Below, piece after piece: positions 39,894 to 51,875 of a DNA stretch of 64,000 nucleotides. Under the pieces are notes generated by a model. That model was not told where the DNA came from and did not search any database. It saw only the letters and a list, made by a program, of their open reading frames with translations. How positions within the stretch are numbered: position 1 is the stretch's first letter; each line of letters begins with the position of its first letter. Position numbers and translations under genes: made by a program. Source of the stretch: Sanderia malayensis (Eukaryota > Cnidaria > Scyphozoa > Semaeostomeae > Pelagiidae); NCBI GenBank assembly GCA_013076295.1, contig RQOL01000531.1, forward strand, positions 4,650,001-4,714,000. The letters run 5' to 3'.

Positions 39894-42800
39894 CGAATGT
39901 TTTACAGGATGACCTATCAGTACGATATTCTTATCATTATTTAGGGTCCTGATAGTTTACATGACAATGGAACGGAACAATGTGTGTGGAGCGGTGCAGC
40001 AGAAAACAAAAAAATTGTAGCTGTTCGCGCTAAAACGATTGAAGCGCTCTGTTTTTTTTCAAAAGAGTGGACCTCTTTAAAAAGAGAACCGATACGTGAC
40101 AAGGAATGACTTAGTTTTGCGTGAACACATTTTCGAACTGGTTCCGTTCCATTTTGTGAAATGAAATTCTTTTTAAGTTACATGAAGTTATAAAATGAAT
40201 CATGGAAAAGTAGACTCGCCACACTACATCAAAAGTAGACTACTCGCCACACTTTGATCAAATCATTGATCAAAGAAAATGGAATCTTGATAGTTCCTAT
40301 AAGAGACACACTGGTTAAAATGCGTGTCTCACACTCACTCGTTTCGTTTTCCTGTGTTGGGCCGGGCGAGTTACGAGCGAAGTATGGAATGGAATAAGAT
40401 AGTGGACAAAAGTCGAAACGAGCAATATGAATGAATCTGTGTCTGATTAGTGAATCGGTGTCTTGCGAGCGAGTGAATAGATGCAAGTGAGTGAAATGTG
40501 AATCAATGTCTTGCGAATATGTGTGAGTGAATCGGTGTCTTGTCGATCTGTGCTGGTAGCCGCTGATCAATGTGATTTGTCATGAGTGATCGCATCACTA
40601 ATCACTTTTTAGGAATCCCCGCTACTTGTCTTTCGATACGACACACAGATTCACCCACACATATTCACAAGACACCGATTCACTCAAAATATTCGCAATA
40701 CATTGATTCAGTTATTTTCTTTGCCCATTCGTTGTTTTTCATTCGGGCTAGATGTCCTGCCCACTTGCCTTTGGCTTCTATCACTTTCTCGGTTCTTTGT
40801 TCTTGATCTTAAGTCTTCATTCCGGATCTTGTCTCTTTTCGTGACACCCATCATTGATCTTTCCATGCTCCTTTGAGTAACTGACAGTTTCTCTCTTTGG
40901 TGGTTGGTAAGTGACCATGCCTCAGCTCCAGTAGTACGACAGTGTTCATGATCTTCCTTTTCAGGCGCAAGAAAAGAGGAAAGGGAAGACCGAAAAGAAG
41001 ATAGAGAGATGACATCGAGCAGAAGGCGGGCAGTACGTGGAGCCAGAGAGCCCAAAACCGTGATGAATGGAGAAAGATGTGGAGGCCACCCGCCTGCAGT
41101 GGCGTGACAGGCTGATGATGATGATGATGACATTGATTCACGCATCACGCACATTTATTCACAAGACATTGATTCACTCACTTGCATAGAACAAGCAGCC
41201 AATGTTGAAAAATACTTTTAAGTTTCATCTGAGTCAAAAGATAAGAATGTATTTGTTTGTCTCTGTTCATATTATGTTCATTTTCCAAAGTAATTCAATA
41301 ATAAAAAAAAAGGGAACTTTTGCACCTCCTGGAAAAGGGCGAAAGGGACGCTGCCCCTTTTTGCTCACGGCAGTGAGAGTATAACATCACTGGGGAAAAT
41401 TCATGTGAACTTTTTTCGGCTTTTATATCTCCTACCATAATACATTGCGGGGAGGCACCTATTTTCATTGGGCAATTTATAATTTCCTTGTCAATCAAAG
41501 GACACAATAACAAAGGACGCGATTGGATTAGTGCAAAACGCAACAGGGATTCATTGTTTCGAAAATGTTCAACAACGCACGATGGCTATTACTAAAAAGG
41601 GGAAAGGAGAGGAAACAGAGGAAAGGAGAGGAAAGGGGAGGAAAACAGAGGAAAGGGGAGGAAAACAGAGGAAAGAGGAGGAAAGGGGAGGAAAACAGAG
41701 GAATGGGGAGGAAAGGGGAGGAAAACAGAGGAATAAAGAGGGAATAAATTTAACATGTCTTATTTTTGTAATTCCAGCTTTCTCTTCAAGCTGTGGTCTG
41801 GTCTGATAAATTTAACATGTCTTATTTTTGTAATTCCAGCTTTCTCTTCAAGCAGTGGTCTGGTCTGGTCTATGTCAACACGGCTACACCATATGAAGTA
41901 TATGGTTTAGCTGAACATGAACCTAACAACTAAAAGAAGTAGATACGAAAAAAACAATTACGAATTGAAATGGAAATAGTAATTAACACTGAAAGATATT
42001 TCAACCAAAAACAACAAATGAACAGGCGTGATTTCTAGGGGGGGGCGGATCTAGACTGGTGCAACTGGTGCAACTGCACCAGTCAGATTCTCCCAAAGGC
42101 AGTGACGTAATCTACATTTCATTTTGCTCGATTGCCATTCATTTTTAACACTCACACGCTAACTAAAAATGAATGGATGGCAATCGAGCAAAATGAAATG
42201 TAGTTTAGGATATAACACTCGGGATACAATAAGAATTTTAGCAGAATCTGCTAAAGGAAGAAATATTAGTGACGTAATCGATTAAAGATAACGTTCACAC
42301 AAAATATAGTTTGCAACACAATCTAATGAACGCCGCCCTCTGTTAAACGCCGCATGCAAAAGTTGGATTTTGAAAAGAACGCCGCGGCGTTCTTTAGAGG
42401 AAATACGGTATTTATTCGAAGTCCACAATGAATCCCATTGATATTTACACTTTCTGCGGTATATTATAATTGACCGATGACATTCACAGCTGGACTGACA
42501 GGTTATGTCAAGCAGAGCACGCATTGCTGTACAAGCTAGGCCAATTTTACGCAGAATGGTTGTGAAAACATGTTGCCTTGCCGTTGTATTGAAACACGTC
42601 ACAGCTTTCTACTGCCCCAGTGACCCGAGTTTTATTGTATCCAAACTTCAACAGTAGCCAATGAAATGAGTTTTCACTGGTGCAAAGACCAATCTACCAA
42701 TGAAAATGCAGGGCTGATTGGGGCAAAACGTCATTATTACGTATTTATCGGAATTTTGATATTTTTATGTAACTAAAGTCCTGTCCTAAAGCTAAACTCC

Positions 42801-44322
42801 ACTCCTCTGAACAGAAGTAATACGGATAATTTTTTCGTTTGTTTTCTTCTAAAAATGTTGTGTTTTACTTTAAGACTTCTTCTAAACAATCAAAGAAATA
42901 TTTTAAAACACTTGTTAAGTCAGAATGATTACGTGTTGTCTGTCAAAGGGTGTGGCAGTTTACGAAAGCCTTGGGACACGCCCTAAAACCCATAAATTGC
43001 ACCAGTTAAGATTTTGGTCTAGATCCGCCGTTTTCCCCCTTTCTTCTGTTTTCCTCCCCTTTCCTCCTCTTTCCTCTCCTTTCCTCTGTTTTCCTCTCCT
43101 TTCCTCTGTTTTCCTCTCCTTTCCTCCCCTTTCCTCTGTTTTCCTCCCCTTTCCTCTGTTTTCCTCCCCTTTCCTCTCCTTTCCTCTGTTTTCCTCTCCT
43201 TTCCCCTTTTTAGTAATAGCCACGCACGATCGATCCAGAAGCACTACATCATCCAGTCGCAATAATTGTCAGGGAGTCGCATAGCTCAACAGGCTTTGTT
43301 CGAATCGAAGAATTCAGTACGCGAGGAAGCTCGGGACATCTCCCCCTCGCACGCAAAACAAAAGCCTAGGCACTGCAGCATCTGCTGACAGAGCACACAA
43401 AGCACTAGCAGAGATTAGACGAAAACAAAGGGCGGAAGAATTTTCGAAAGAGAAAAGTGTAAAAATTTCGAAAAATACAGGGAATTTTTAGCTGAAAAAG
43501 AGCCACTACATCGAAGGAGGCGAAGGGGAATAAATTGAAGTGTTTTCGGAAAAGAACAGGCAAGGAACGAAAGGGCCAGGCGTGGGAAATCGATCTCATC
43601 TCACGAACAATAAAATTGAATAAAGGAAGGTTTCAAAATAACCGTGTTTAAATGAAAACCTTTTCACATTTTCCTGTCAACATGAAAAGAAGCTTCCAAC
43701 AGTCGTGGAACACTTGCAGAACACTGTCAGAGATCATCTGTAATTTCACCAAAAATTCAAATTCCTGAAAACTTCTTCCAGCGAAAGTTTTAACTCATTC
43801 ACGAAAGTAAATTCCAAGAACTACGCGTTTTTCTTTCTTTACAGTCACGAAAGTTTCTCCCCGCTTGAGTTTCTTCCCTTAATTAAATATTATCAGTAAC
43901 AACTACAATCCATCATCATATTCAATAACCAAAGTGCCGTGAGCACCGAAAGGTTACCCTTTGATTTGTAATGAATTGGTATTGCTTTGCTCCCCCTGCA
44001 GCTGTACTATAAATTCAAAATGTATTCCGACGGCGAACCGACAAAGATATAAAATAAAATGCAAATTCTAGCACTTACCAAGAAGAAAATCGGCAACAAA
44101 TATTCCTTCGTCTTTGAACTGATTTGCCCACTTCAAGAACACCTTGTTCACCTCAGCATCATTCCAAATAAATGGAAAATGACGGAAAACGGGATAGGCC
44201 CACGGACTCGGAATTTGTTTTGACGTCGGCTTACCAAAAATCAACCTTTTAAGCTTTCCAAGAAGTTGTATAATGCAACATATCATCAAAATTGCCACAA
44301 CGACATATGTTATGAATCCCAT
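35557..44322 (-). CDS. Cytochrome P450 monooxygenase, microsomal type
   Basis: Six coding exons (minus): 44079-44322, 39308-39549, 38237-38533, 37520-37756, 35878-36163, 35557-35789; 512 aa in frame, the usual size. Residues 1-25 form a hydrophobic ER signal-anchor, followed by a basic stretch and a Pro-rich hinge (IPSPWAYPV). The I-helix motif AGHETTS is at 315-321, the K-helix ExxR (ESLR) at 375-378, a PERF-type segment (IPERFLKN) just before exon 6, and the heme loop FSMGPKNCIG with Cys457. The usual Arg of the heme loop is Lys. The heme loop and I-helix look most like the CYP4/CYP46 end of the family, but the subfamily and substrate are not determinable here. Intron 1 is 4.5 kb and full of repeats. 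Confidence 0.93.
37839..38060 (+). mobile_element. Non-LTR retrotransposon tail relic in P450 intron 3
   Basis: The plus-strand frame contains RGRSIRTWQHCVKDWTNLRL followed by a DRASWRKGV-like end. It resembles the GRPRKTW...CV..DL...DRA.WR tail found after reverse transcriptase in CR1/I-type elements. Only the C-terminal tail is present, as expected of a 5'-truncated copy. Confidence 0.5.
39839..39893. repeat. (TAA)n microsatellite
   Basis: About 18 perfect TAA units in the first intron of the P450 gene. Confidence 0.97.
40430..40705. repeat. Degenerate tandem and inverted repeat of a GTGAATC...GTGTCTTG unit
   Basis: A unit resembling GTGAATCGGTGTCTTGCGA occurs several times at 40440-40550. 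It recurs inverted (ACAAGACACCGATTCACTCA) at 40625-40705 and again near 41140-41190, after the retrotransposon tail. The retrotransposon therefore appears to have landed within this repeat. Confidence 0.65.
40706..41131 (+). mobile_element. 5'-truncated non-LTR retrotransposon tail with internal inversion
   Basis: From about 40962 to 41131 the plus strand reads the element's C-terminal tail: RKKRGKGRPKRR, a stop, RDDIEQKAGSTWSQ, NRDEWRKMW, then a 3' (GAT)n repeat. The preceding part of the same reading frame is on the opposite strand, from about 40961 back to 40706: TTGAEAWSLTNHQREKLSV, QRSMERSMMGVTKRDKIRNE, and after one frameshift KWAGHLARMKNNEWAKKI. This arrangement is the signature of twin priming during integration. 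The copy is dead (stop and frameshift). Confidence 0.75.
41745..41868. repeat. 62-bp tandem duplication
   Basis: Two adjacent copies starting TAAATTTAACATGTCTTATT differ at only a few positions. They sit inside the large foldback, just after its left arm. Confidence 0.9.
42112..42203. repeat. Long hairpin (about 36-40 bp arms)
   Basis: CTACATTTCATTTTGCTCGA at 42112 pairs with the inverted stretch ending in GAAATGTAG at 42203. The pairing runs through ATTGCCATTC, with one 4-base insertion in the right arm. The loop is about 16 nt. Confidence 0.85.
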
Positions 44323-44695
44323 AATTCAGAAAACAGGAAAATCTAACACGAAATTAAATCTTTGTAGTATCTCACATTGAGGAAAATTTTCTCTTGCTCA
44401 ACTTTCGGCACCGTGTACCCCCGGTATACTTCAGTCCAAAAACTCAATCTAATTAATCACACATTGTCAAATCACAAAAAAACTTGAAGACAAAGAATTT
44501 ATGTTTATGCGTCATTCTTATCGGATCAGAAATATTAATGATCGGAGACAGAAGTGGCTCACGCAAGGATGTATATTTATATACATAACTCAGTGTTGAA
44601 AATGAATAGTAAAATAGTAAATAAACTAAGCAAAAACACCTTCAGTTTGGTGTGCACAATATTTTGCTGATAAAAACTTAGAGTTCTTTGCTTAT
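44323..44695. other. Intergenic region P450 - PDCD4
   Basis: A 373-bp gap between the P450 start codon and the PDCD4 stop codon, both on the minus strand. It should hold the P450 promoter and the PDCD4 3' UTR. No other feature is seen. Confidence 0.6.
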
Positions 44696-47600
44696 TTAAA
44701 TTTTCATGAGCCCACCATCACCTTCACTGACAAAGCGCTTGCGTCCTCTGCAAAATAACAGATATATCTTTGTGTCATTTGATTGTTATAAGCAAAACCC
44801 TCTAAAATAATTTAATCTAGTTTGACAATTGAACTTAACATATTTCCAAAATAATAACCTTGTTGGAGCCTTGTCTCTCAAAGCAAGGTTGATAATTCTG
44901 GATCTAGCACACTGGTCCACAAATGAGGCTAAGGTTCGATATGCATGAGGATTATCAAGAACAATGTCCTCCATGGACTTGAAACCTCGTTGAAAACCCT
45001 AAACACAAAAAAATAACCATCTATTTAATACTCTGGAACTTTATATAGACTGCCAGGCATGTAAAATATAGACTCTAAAATCAAATACATCATGAAATTC
45101 AAATCTTACAGCAACAATTTGATCCTTGGTCAACAGTGCACTATCAGCAAAAGATTTCATCAGCTGGACAATTGATTCCATGACAGTTTCTGTTCCAGAC
45201 TCTAACACCAAAAGGATTGCCTACAAAAGAGTAGTAGAGATTGTCGAGCATCCTCTTAGACAACCTCTCTCTGGCTGACATTTGTCACTTAGACAACACA
45301 AAGTGCACAATGTCTTTATACCTCATAGACAATCTCGTGATGGAAGTGAGGCACATCCAAGTCCCGGACACACCTTACAGCCTACAAACAAACACAAAAG
45401 AATCCATTTTTAGCTTTCATATATTAAAAAACAAACTACTTTGTATCCAGTCGCATCCAACAATGTAATGAGCTGTATCTACCTCTTTTGTGTCCTTTGA
45501 GCACAAGTATTCTTTCAGCAAGAGAACAATCTGCAAGAAAAAAGCAGTAATGGAAGCTGGCTCATTTATATAAGTAGAATAACACATATAGATATGTAGA
45601 ACTAATTGCATTACCTTCTTGGTGAGGATCTTGACAGGCCTTAAGCCACCTCCAACACCCCAGACATTGTCCAAACGAACAATGCCATGCTTCATTTTCA
45701 ACAACGTATTAGTCTTATCCACCACTTTCCTGGAAAATAAAACACTCAGCTCAAAAAAGCAATGTTTGTAAAATGAGATGGTTTTTTATACGCAAAAAAA
45801 CAAAATGAAAACATAGCTATTTGCTGACCTGCCAAGGTCAGAAGGATGCTCCAATTCGTTCACAAAAGATGGGTTGAGAATATCATCTGCAATAGCTCTT
45901 GCCATGAACCTCCCAAGAATCTAAAAACAACAAAAAAAGAATAATGAATACCAATGCACATAGGTAGACTGCACATCATATCTCAATAAATCTATTCAGA
46001 GCATCATAATAAATTGTTTCCTCAGACAGGATCCAGGTTTGAAATCAAAATGATCAAACTGGGTTTTAAAAAGGATGTTAAATATAGCCAACTGACAAAC
46101 CAGACAGTCATGAAAGTTCCTGTACAGGGCATATGTTGGCAAAATCATTGCATTATTTTTATGATTTGTTTAACTAAAGAGGTTAAAAGAATTCACGTGA
46201 AACAGGTGTACAATTTATAAGTATATGTGGACAGTGAGGCAATAGATGTTGTCCAGAAATATTGCTACCTTAGAGATAACATTGGAGCACGACAAGAGAC
46301 TGGTGCAATAGAAAGTATAGAAGTAGATGGAGGTCAGTTTAAAGAGCTTCTACTGTTGCCAACCAGCAGGCCAGAGCATCTACTGTTGCCACCATTACAT
46401 ATAATTTGTAACCAAGGGAAGAAATCTAAGTGAGGCTTGGCCAATAATGGCTAAGGATATGTGTTGCAGGAAAAGAAATCATTAAAAAAGATGTAAAAGA
46501 TGTGTAGTGTAAACCTTAAAAACAGACAAAGATCATCATAGATTTTTATATGTAGTGCAAATATAGTTTTTATTCATCACTATTTTGTGTTCTCTATGCA
46601 TGCATACACTTTCTTTTTTAACAGTCATTGAACAAATAAATAAAGAAATAAAAAGATGTGCCAAAAATGGTTTTTGTGAAGGTACCCAAGTGTTTGCATG
46701 AGATAAGTAATTCGGATTTTGTTTCATGCTTTGATTCTCTGAATCACATTATATCATAAAACAGTATTCAGAGACATGTCTGAATAAGAAATACACACAC
46801 ACACAATGGTTTGGTCCTGCTGAGAAAATAGCCAATAGTGCTTGGGTTAGTAAATTTAGAGCAGTTGTGATAGCAGGTTCAGTTGGCAGAAAAGGGTAAA
46901 AAAAAACAATGAATCAAATGATAAGGATGGATTTGAAGGAAAGAAGAGCTAGTAAAGACATGGCCAGAGTAAAAGTCAATTTCTAAAGACAGTCCAACAC
47001 AAACTAGCATGTAAAACAGATGTTAAACTGAACATGATGTAATGATGAGGATGTATGAAGTGTGCACAAGCATAGAATTCATCTTATCTTTATTAATAAT
47101 TCCACCAAAGCATAACTATAAATATATCAATAATCTGAAGACTTACATCTGGTGCATCTGGAGTATCCAGTGTTAGATCAGACAGTGAGTTCATCAGAAC
47201 TTGGAAGCCAAGCTCCATTTCATCTTCTTTCAAAACCTTGTATCCATACAAGTCAGAAAGAAGTCTTGAGGTCATCTCACGCTGAGGTGCCTTTTTCTCC
47301 ATAGCAATTGTGATTGAATAAGAAACAATCTAAAAAGTAAATCATTCAGTATGCAACTGAGCAGGGCTGTTTGTTCTATTTTTATGATTGAGCATAATAG
47401 AGGATATAATAGTACTAACTTCATTTCAGCATTTAAAATAAAAAACATATACCTGATGCTTCAAATGGGAAATGTTCCAGCCAGCTAATATGTCCTAAAA
47501 AATAAAAGTGACCCATGATGATACAAATTATACAAAACAATGAATAATATTCAAATCCATTTAACCAAACCTGTGGTGAAACAAAACTTACTGCACACTC

Positions 47601-49115
47601 CTTTGTATCACCATGATCATAGTATTCCTGTAAAGTAGAATGTTCCGGTTTACGATACAAGAGAAAACTAACTGTATCTTTGGCTCATCGAGCATAATCT
47701 GGCAAAAAACAATCAAGCAATACCCAAAGCGAGGTTGAACAGTTCTGTCCTGGCTCAAATAAGTATATTTATGAAGACATAATACCTGCAATAATGGCTC
47801 CATCTGTTTGAGAAACTCATCAAGGTGCATCTCAGGAGTGACATGCTCAATTACAAAGTCCTATTGCAGCAATAGAAGCAAGAATAAAAATACTTACATA
47901 AATAAAGCTTATGCAAACAACACTTTTAGTTGGGTTTAAGAAAAAACTTGATCATGTGCTAAACTTGTTAAAGTAATACCTCATTGTCAGAGTCATAGTT
48001 GGGGTCATTTTCATCAATCTTCTCAAAGTCATCATAAATCTCTCCAACTTTGCCCCATGTGCCCTTGCCACCAGCACCTCCTTTGAAACAAAAAATTAAA
48101 GCATCATTTCCTCAGTATTTGATTGCATGAATTCTCATAAACGTTATGTCAGGAAAAGTAGATAATAGAGATTAAACTATCTTTTTCAGAAGGGATATAA
48201 ATTTAACAGAAGCAGATCTGTATTGAAATCTCAACATACAAATGAATTAGGTACCAGCTGTTTTGTTGAATTATTAAGAAACGAAATGAAAACTTTACCT
48301 TTCAAGTGTGAAATGGTTTACTGAGTACACTTGAAAACATATGTACGAGCAAAGTATATATATAAGAAGGTGATGAAAATTATTAAATCGAAACGTTTAA
48401 AGCTGAAGTTTATTTTTGTTATACCTTAAGATTTTTTATGAACTTAGGAAATTGGGCTCTCGTATTGTCGCAAAGTATATAGATATATATATATATAAGC
48501 TAAGATAGTCCTGGATATTCAAATAATATGTAATAATAATATCTACTTTTAAGATAAAATTTCTTCCTGCCAAAACGTTTTCACTTAATTTAATTGAGCA
48601 GCACCAAAAACACGTGTTTGAAAACTGACGAAGGAAAACAATGCCAGGCTCATTGTTCTCGGATCGGATTCAATTTCTTTCCGAAGAAAACGCGTTTGCC
48701 TGCACACGACAGCAGGATCTCGCAAATCAATTTGCGAACTCCCGCTAGATTAAGCGAGCAAAATATTGTGGGATTTTATATGCAGCTAATCGCATATTTC
48801 AATAATGGCTCGAATAAAAATAAAACAAGGTTATCGTTTTGTGACGTCAGCAGGCCTACCTTTCTTTGGCATTCCCCTTCCCTTCAAATTTCTCGGCTTA
48901 CGGTCATGATTCTTCTCTTTGGATGGCTTGCTGGTTGCAACATCGTTCAGATGATTCGTCCCACTTTGATGGAGCTCTTGTCCTTCACTCTTGCTCCTAT
49001 GACGGCGGCCACCGCCATGATCTTTGTTTTTCACATGCATCGATGTTCCATTGAAGCCTGATTGCAACATCTTGTCGGATGCTGTTGGTACTAATGAATC
49101 CGCATTATTCTCCAT
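44696..49115 (-). CDS. PDCD4: Programmed cell death protein 4 (two MA3 domains)
   Basis: Binds eIF4A and restrains translation initiation. Thirteen coding exons (minus): 48860-49115, 47980-48080, 47786-47860, 47592-47627, 47453-47494, 47147-47329, 45829-45920, 45615-45729, 45483-45530, 45322-45381, 45110-45220, 44859-44998, 44696-44747; 436 aa, human 469. Diagnostic blocks are KGRGMPKKGGAGGKGTWGK, DENDPNYDSDNE, EYYDHGDTKE and REMTSRLLSDLYG in MA3-1 (about 120-245), VPHFHHEIVYEAILLVLESG in MA3-2 (about 300-415), and the end RGRKRFVSEGDGG. The last motif keeps the AGC-kinase-type site at Ser427. An in-frame GTG lies upstream of the chosen ATG, but no earlier ATG. Confidence 0.96.
46014..47020 (+). 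mobile_element. Decayed non-LTR retrotransposon in PDCD4 intron 6
   Basis: The plus strand at 46227-46433 reads VQKYCYLRDNIGARQETGAI and then FKELLLLPTSR, matching the FCYLGD...KFRELLPLLTSR region after the reverse transcriptase core. Around 46805-46980 it reads WFGPAEKIANSAWVSKFRAV, then GRKG, KKTMNQMIRMDLKERRASKD, matching the RW.GHV.R...GRGRPKKTW tail. Stops and frameshifts are frequent. The relic lies between exons at 45829-45920 and 47147-47329. Confidence 0.6.
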
Positions 49116-50291
49116 TATCACCAAGCGCTGCACACGTATATCTTTAATCGATGGTTAGATTAACGAAGGATAGGGCTGTCTTCAAGCTACAGACACAGAT
49201 AGAGATCTTCCACACAGGCTACCTGCCTCAACAACAACCTTCCCAAGCAAAGCGCACGGACACTTCGGCGTCACCTCAATTCCTTCCTCGCTCTTGAAAA
49301 CGTGCAACTTTTCGCATAGAAGCTCCACACGACAACAACTCCTAAAGATTCACGTTCCACTGTCTCTTGATAAACGAATTGACTATCGCTTTGACTCGAT
49401 TATAACTTTACCATATGTCTATTTAAAGATTAAAACTATATAATAATAAATTCAGTTCTGGTTGGAAAATATTCTTCTTCTCTCTCCTGCCTTCCCTTTA
49501 TTGGATTTTGTTGTGTTGTGTGTTCCATTCGACAACTGTCACGTGGTCGACTTGTTTTGGTCGGTTTGTTTAACTGTGATTGGTTAAGCATTTATCATGT
49601 GATCATTAACCTATTGTTAAATTAAGAGCACAGGGATCTGTTGCGCTCAAAGCTCATTACAAACATGAATATCAGCATGCAATCCCACAATACAGCATGC
49701 TGCCACATGCAGTGCACAATTTTAACCTAGAACATCCCCCCTGTCCTCGTGGGCCCAGCTCCACAAAGAGAGAGGGGTGCAGTGCAGGTCAAAGTCTCAC
49801 AAAAACAGGAAGTTTAGTGTTGACCTTTTCAATGCAACTCATTGGAGCACAAAATCAAAAATTTGAATTCAAAACAAAATCAGTACTGGAGTTTACACTG
49901 AGAATTCATGTGCAAAGTTTAATGTATAATCAATCAACTTGAATATATGTTTAATAAAAAAACAGCAGCCAGAAAGTTAAACAAGTCTCAGTACATACAG
50001 TAATTAATAAAGTAAAGCAATATTCTATAAAAACAAAGCTGATCTTAAGAAACTGAAGAAGGAGAAGCAAGACTTCACTGAAGGGAAAATCCCGCCAATT
50101 GATAAAGGGAAGCAGAAACACACTTCACTTTTTGCATAAATCTGCTTCTCAGGAATAATCTTATAATAGTTTTGTTTCTTGATCACAGCAGGAAGGAAGA
50201 CTTTAGGTAATAAATAGTTATGCAATAACAAAGTTGTATCTAAACCATATGTATCACTAACTCACATGATTAACTAAAGCATATTGAGAAA
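49116..50291. other. Intergenic region PDCD4 - ARL3
   Basis: This 1.2 kb holds the PDCD4 promoter side and the ARL3 3' UTR. Small open frames on both strands show no family feature. I see no gene here. Confidence 0.55.
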
Positions 50292-51875
50292 TTACTTAAC
50301 ATTCTTTCGGATCCAGTCCAATCCATGCTAGTAAAAGAAACAACAATGAGCAATTAGTAACTACAGTTATTAGTCTTGATATATCCTCAAATAATGACAA
50401 AACATATCATATTCTACTACTTCATAGTTGAGGTTCTAAGCACATGCAAGATTACAGAACAACACAAGATGCATTTATACTCACGTCTAATCCTTCTTTA
50501 GTTGTTGCAGAGCATGGTTGAATTTGCCATGCACGATCTTTAATTGATGTAAGACTTAAACCATCAACAATCTATAAAGAAATTTACACTGCTTTACATT
50601 GTGCATTGGTCGTGACTAACTGGTAGTTGATACATAATTCTATCATCAAATAATTATTTTTTTCCAAAACAGAAAAGTTTGAAAAATCAATAAACACATA
50701 AGAGTGTTATGCTTACCTGGGGTGGCTTTGCAGCTGAAATGAGATCTTGCTTGTTTGCAAATATTAACACAGGTACACCAGCTAATTTTGGTTCGTCAAG
50801 AAGTTCCCCAAGCTCCTGTAAAAATGATTACAAACCAATCATAAAGTTTTCATAACAAGACTGGGTATATTGGTATAGCTCTCTCCAAAGACAAGTTTAA
50901 AAACTAACTTGAGATTGAAATGGGACTATCATTCATCTCAATTAAAACTACTAAATTCTTCAAGTGAAAACCTACATATCCTGTTTCGTCAAATCTTCCT
51001 TGGTCAGAGCTATCAATCACATATATCTGAAACAAAAGAAGGTTTCAATTCATTATTTATTTAACAATTATTATAATTATTACTATTTTTATCAACAGCT
51101 TTGCTTATCAGCATATAAATTAAACATTAAACACCTGGCTATCTTTTGAAATAATGCTAGTTCAAGTGTTCCAGAGATAATGAAATAATGAATTTACTCA
51201 GCAAACCAATGTTCAGCTCAAAACTATAACTTCTTACCAAAACATCTGTATTATCAAAGTAGTTTTTCCAATATGGTCTTATCCTCCTTTGGCCTGAAAG
51301 ATGAAAACATACACAGTCATTGTTTTAGTTTATTAACTGGCATTCTTATATTAACTGGTACAAGAGTTTACCACATAACATATTCATTCAATTGTCAATA
51401 CTCACCTCCAATATCCCATACATTAAGCCTGATATTAGAAGATTGCACTGACTTTATATTGAAGCCCTGCAATAACAATGACAATAATAACAGGCAAAGT
51501 CATTTTGAATAAATAAGTAGATAATGTAATATGTAACTTCTGATACACTAATTATTACACTGACCTGAGTAGGAGTAATATGACTTATATCTTCAGAAGC
51601 TAGTGCTTTTAAAATGGTTGTTTTACCCGCATTATCAAGACCTAGTAAAAGGATTCTCATATCCTGAACATCTCTGTTCTTCAGCTTTCTAATCATTGAC
51701 AACAGACCCTGCAAAAAGATGACTTAACGCGATTAAAACAATGTTTCTTTCTAACAAATCAATATAATAATGTTGCACTTCTTGAAAGTTTATTGACGTC
51801 CTCTACCGAATAAAACAATAAATGCATTAAATACAAATATGTTAAAAACTTTATATTTTCAAATTACCCTACCAT
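50292..51875 (-). CDS. ARL3: ADP-ribosylation factor-like protein 3
   Basis: A small GTPase that releases lipidated cargo in cilia. Eight coding exons (minus): 51873-51875, 51565-51708, 51406-51466, 51238-51293, 50976-51026, 50717-50815, 50485-50571, 50292-50327; 178 aa, human 182. The first coding exon is the ATG alone, followed directly by a GTAGGG donor. Exon 2 then supplies Gly2. The P-loop GLDNAGKT is at 24-31, [15 protein letters not shown] covers switch I, WDIGGQ is at 66-71 and NKQD at 126-129. The end is shorter than in vertebrates ([11 protein letters not shown]). All GTP-binding residues are present. Confidence 0.97.

Larger units (their letters stand above)
41575..43231. repeat. 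Large foldback with purine-rich/pyrimidine-rich arms
   Basis: The left arm (41575-41745) begins CGCACGATGGCTATTACTAA and continues as a GGAGAGGAAAGGGGAGGAAAA-type polypurine tandem repeat. The right arm (43034-43231) is its reverse complement, ending in TTAGTAATAGCC and CGCACGATC. The arms are about 170-195 bp and 1.3 kb apart. Between them are a 62-bp tandem duplication (41745-41806 and 41807-41868), a shorter inverted pair GGCGGATCTAGAC (42044-42056 and 43017-43029) and a hairpin at 42112-42203. The open frames in the arms are repeat read-through. Confidence 0.8.

Noticed and set aside
41531..41806. Lys/Glu/Arg-rich open frames in the polypurine arm (and the Phe/Pro/Ser-rich ones in 42925-43284)
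   Set aside because: They are read-through of a tandem polypurine repeat and its reverse complement, with no other coding sign.
43270..43315. TAGCTCAACAGGC...GTTCGAATC, reminiscent of a tRNA
   Set aside because: Spacing between the D-arm-like and T-arm-like parts is far too short for a tRNA.
49116..49133. Earlier start of PDCD4 at an in-frame GTG
   Set aside because: Not an ATG; the first in-frame ATG is at 49113-49115 and no upstream in-frame ATG was found.
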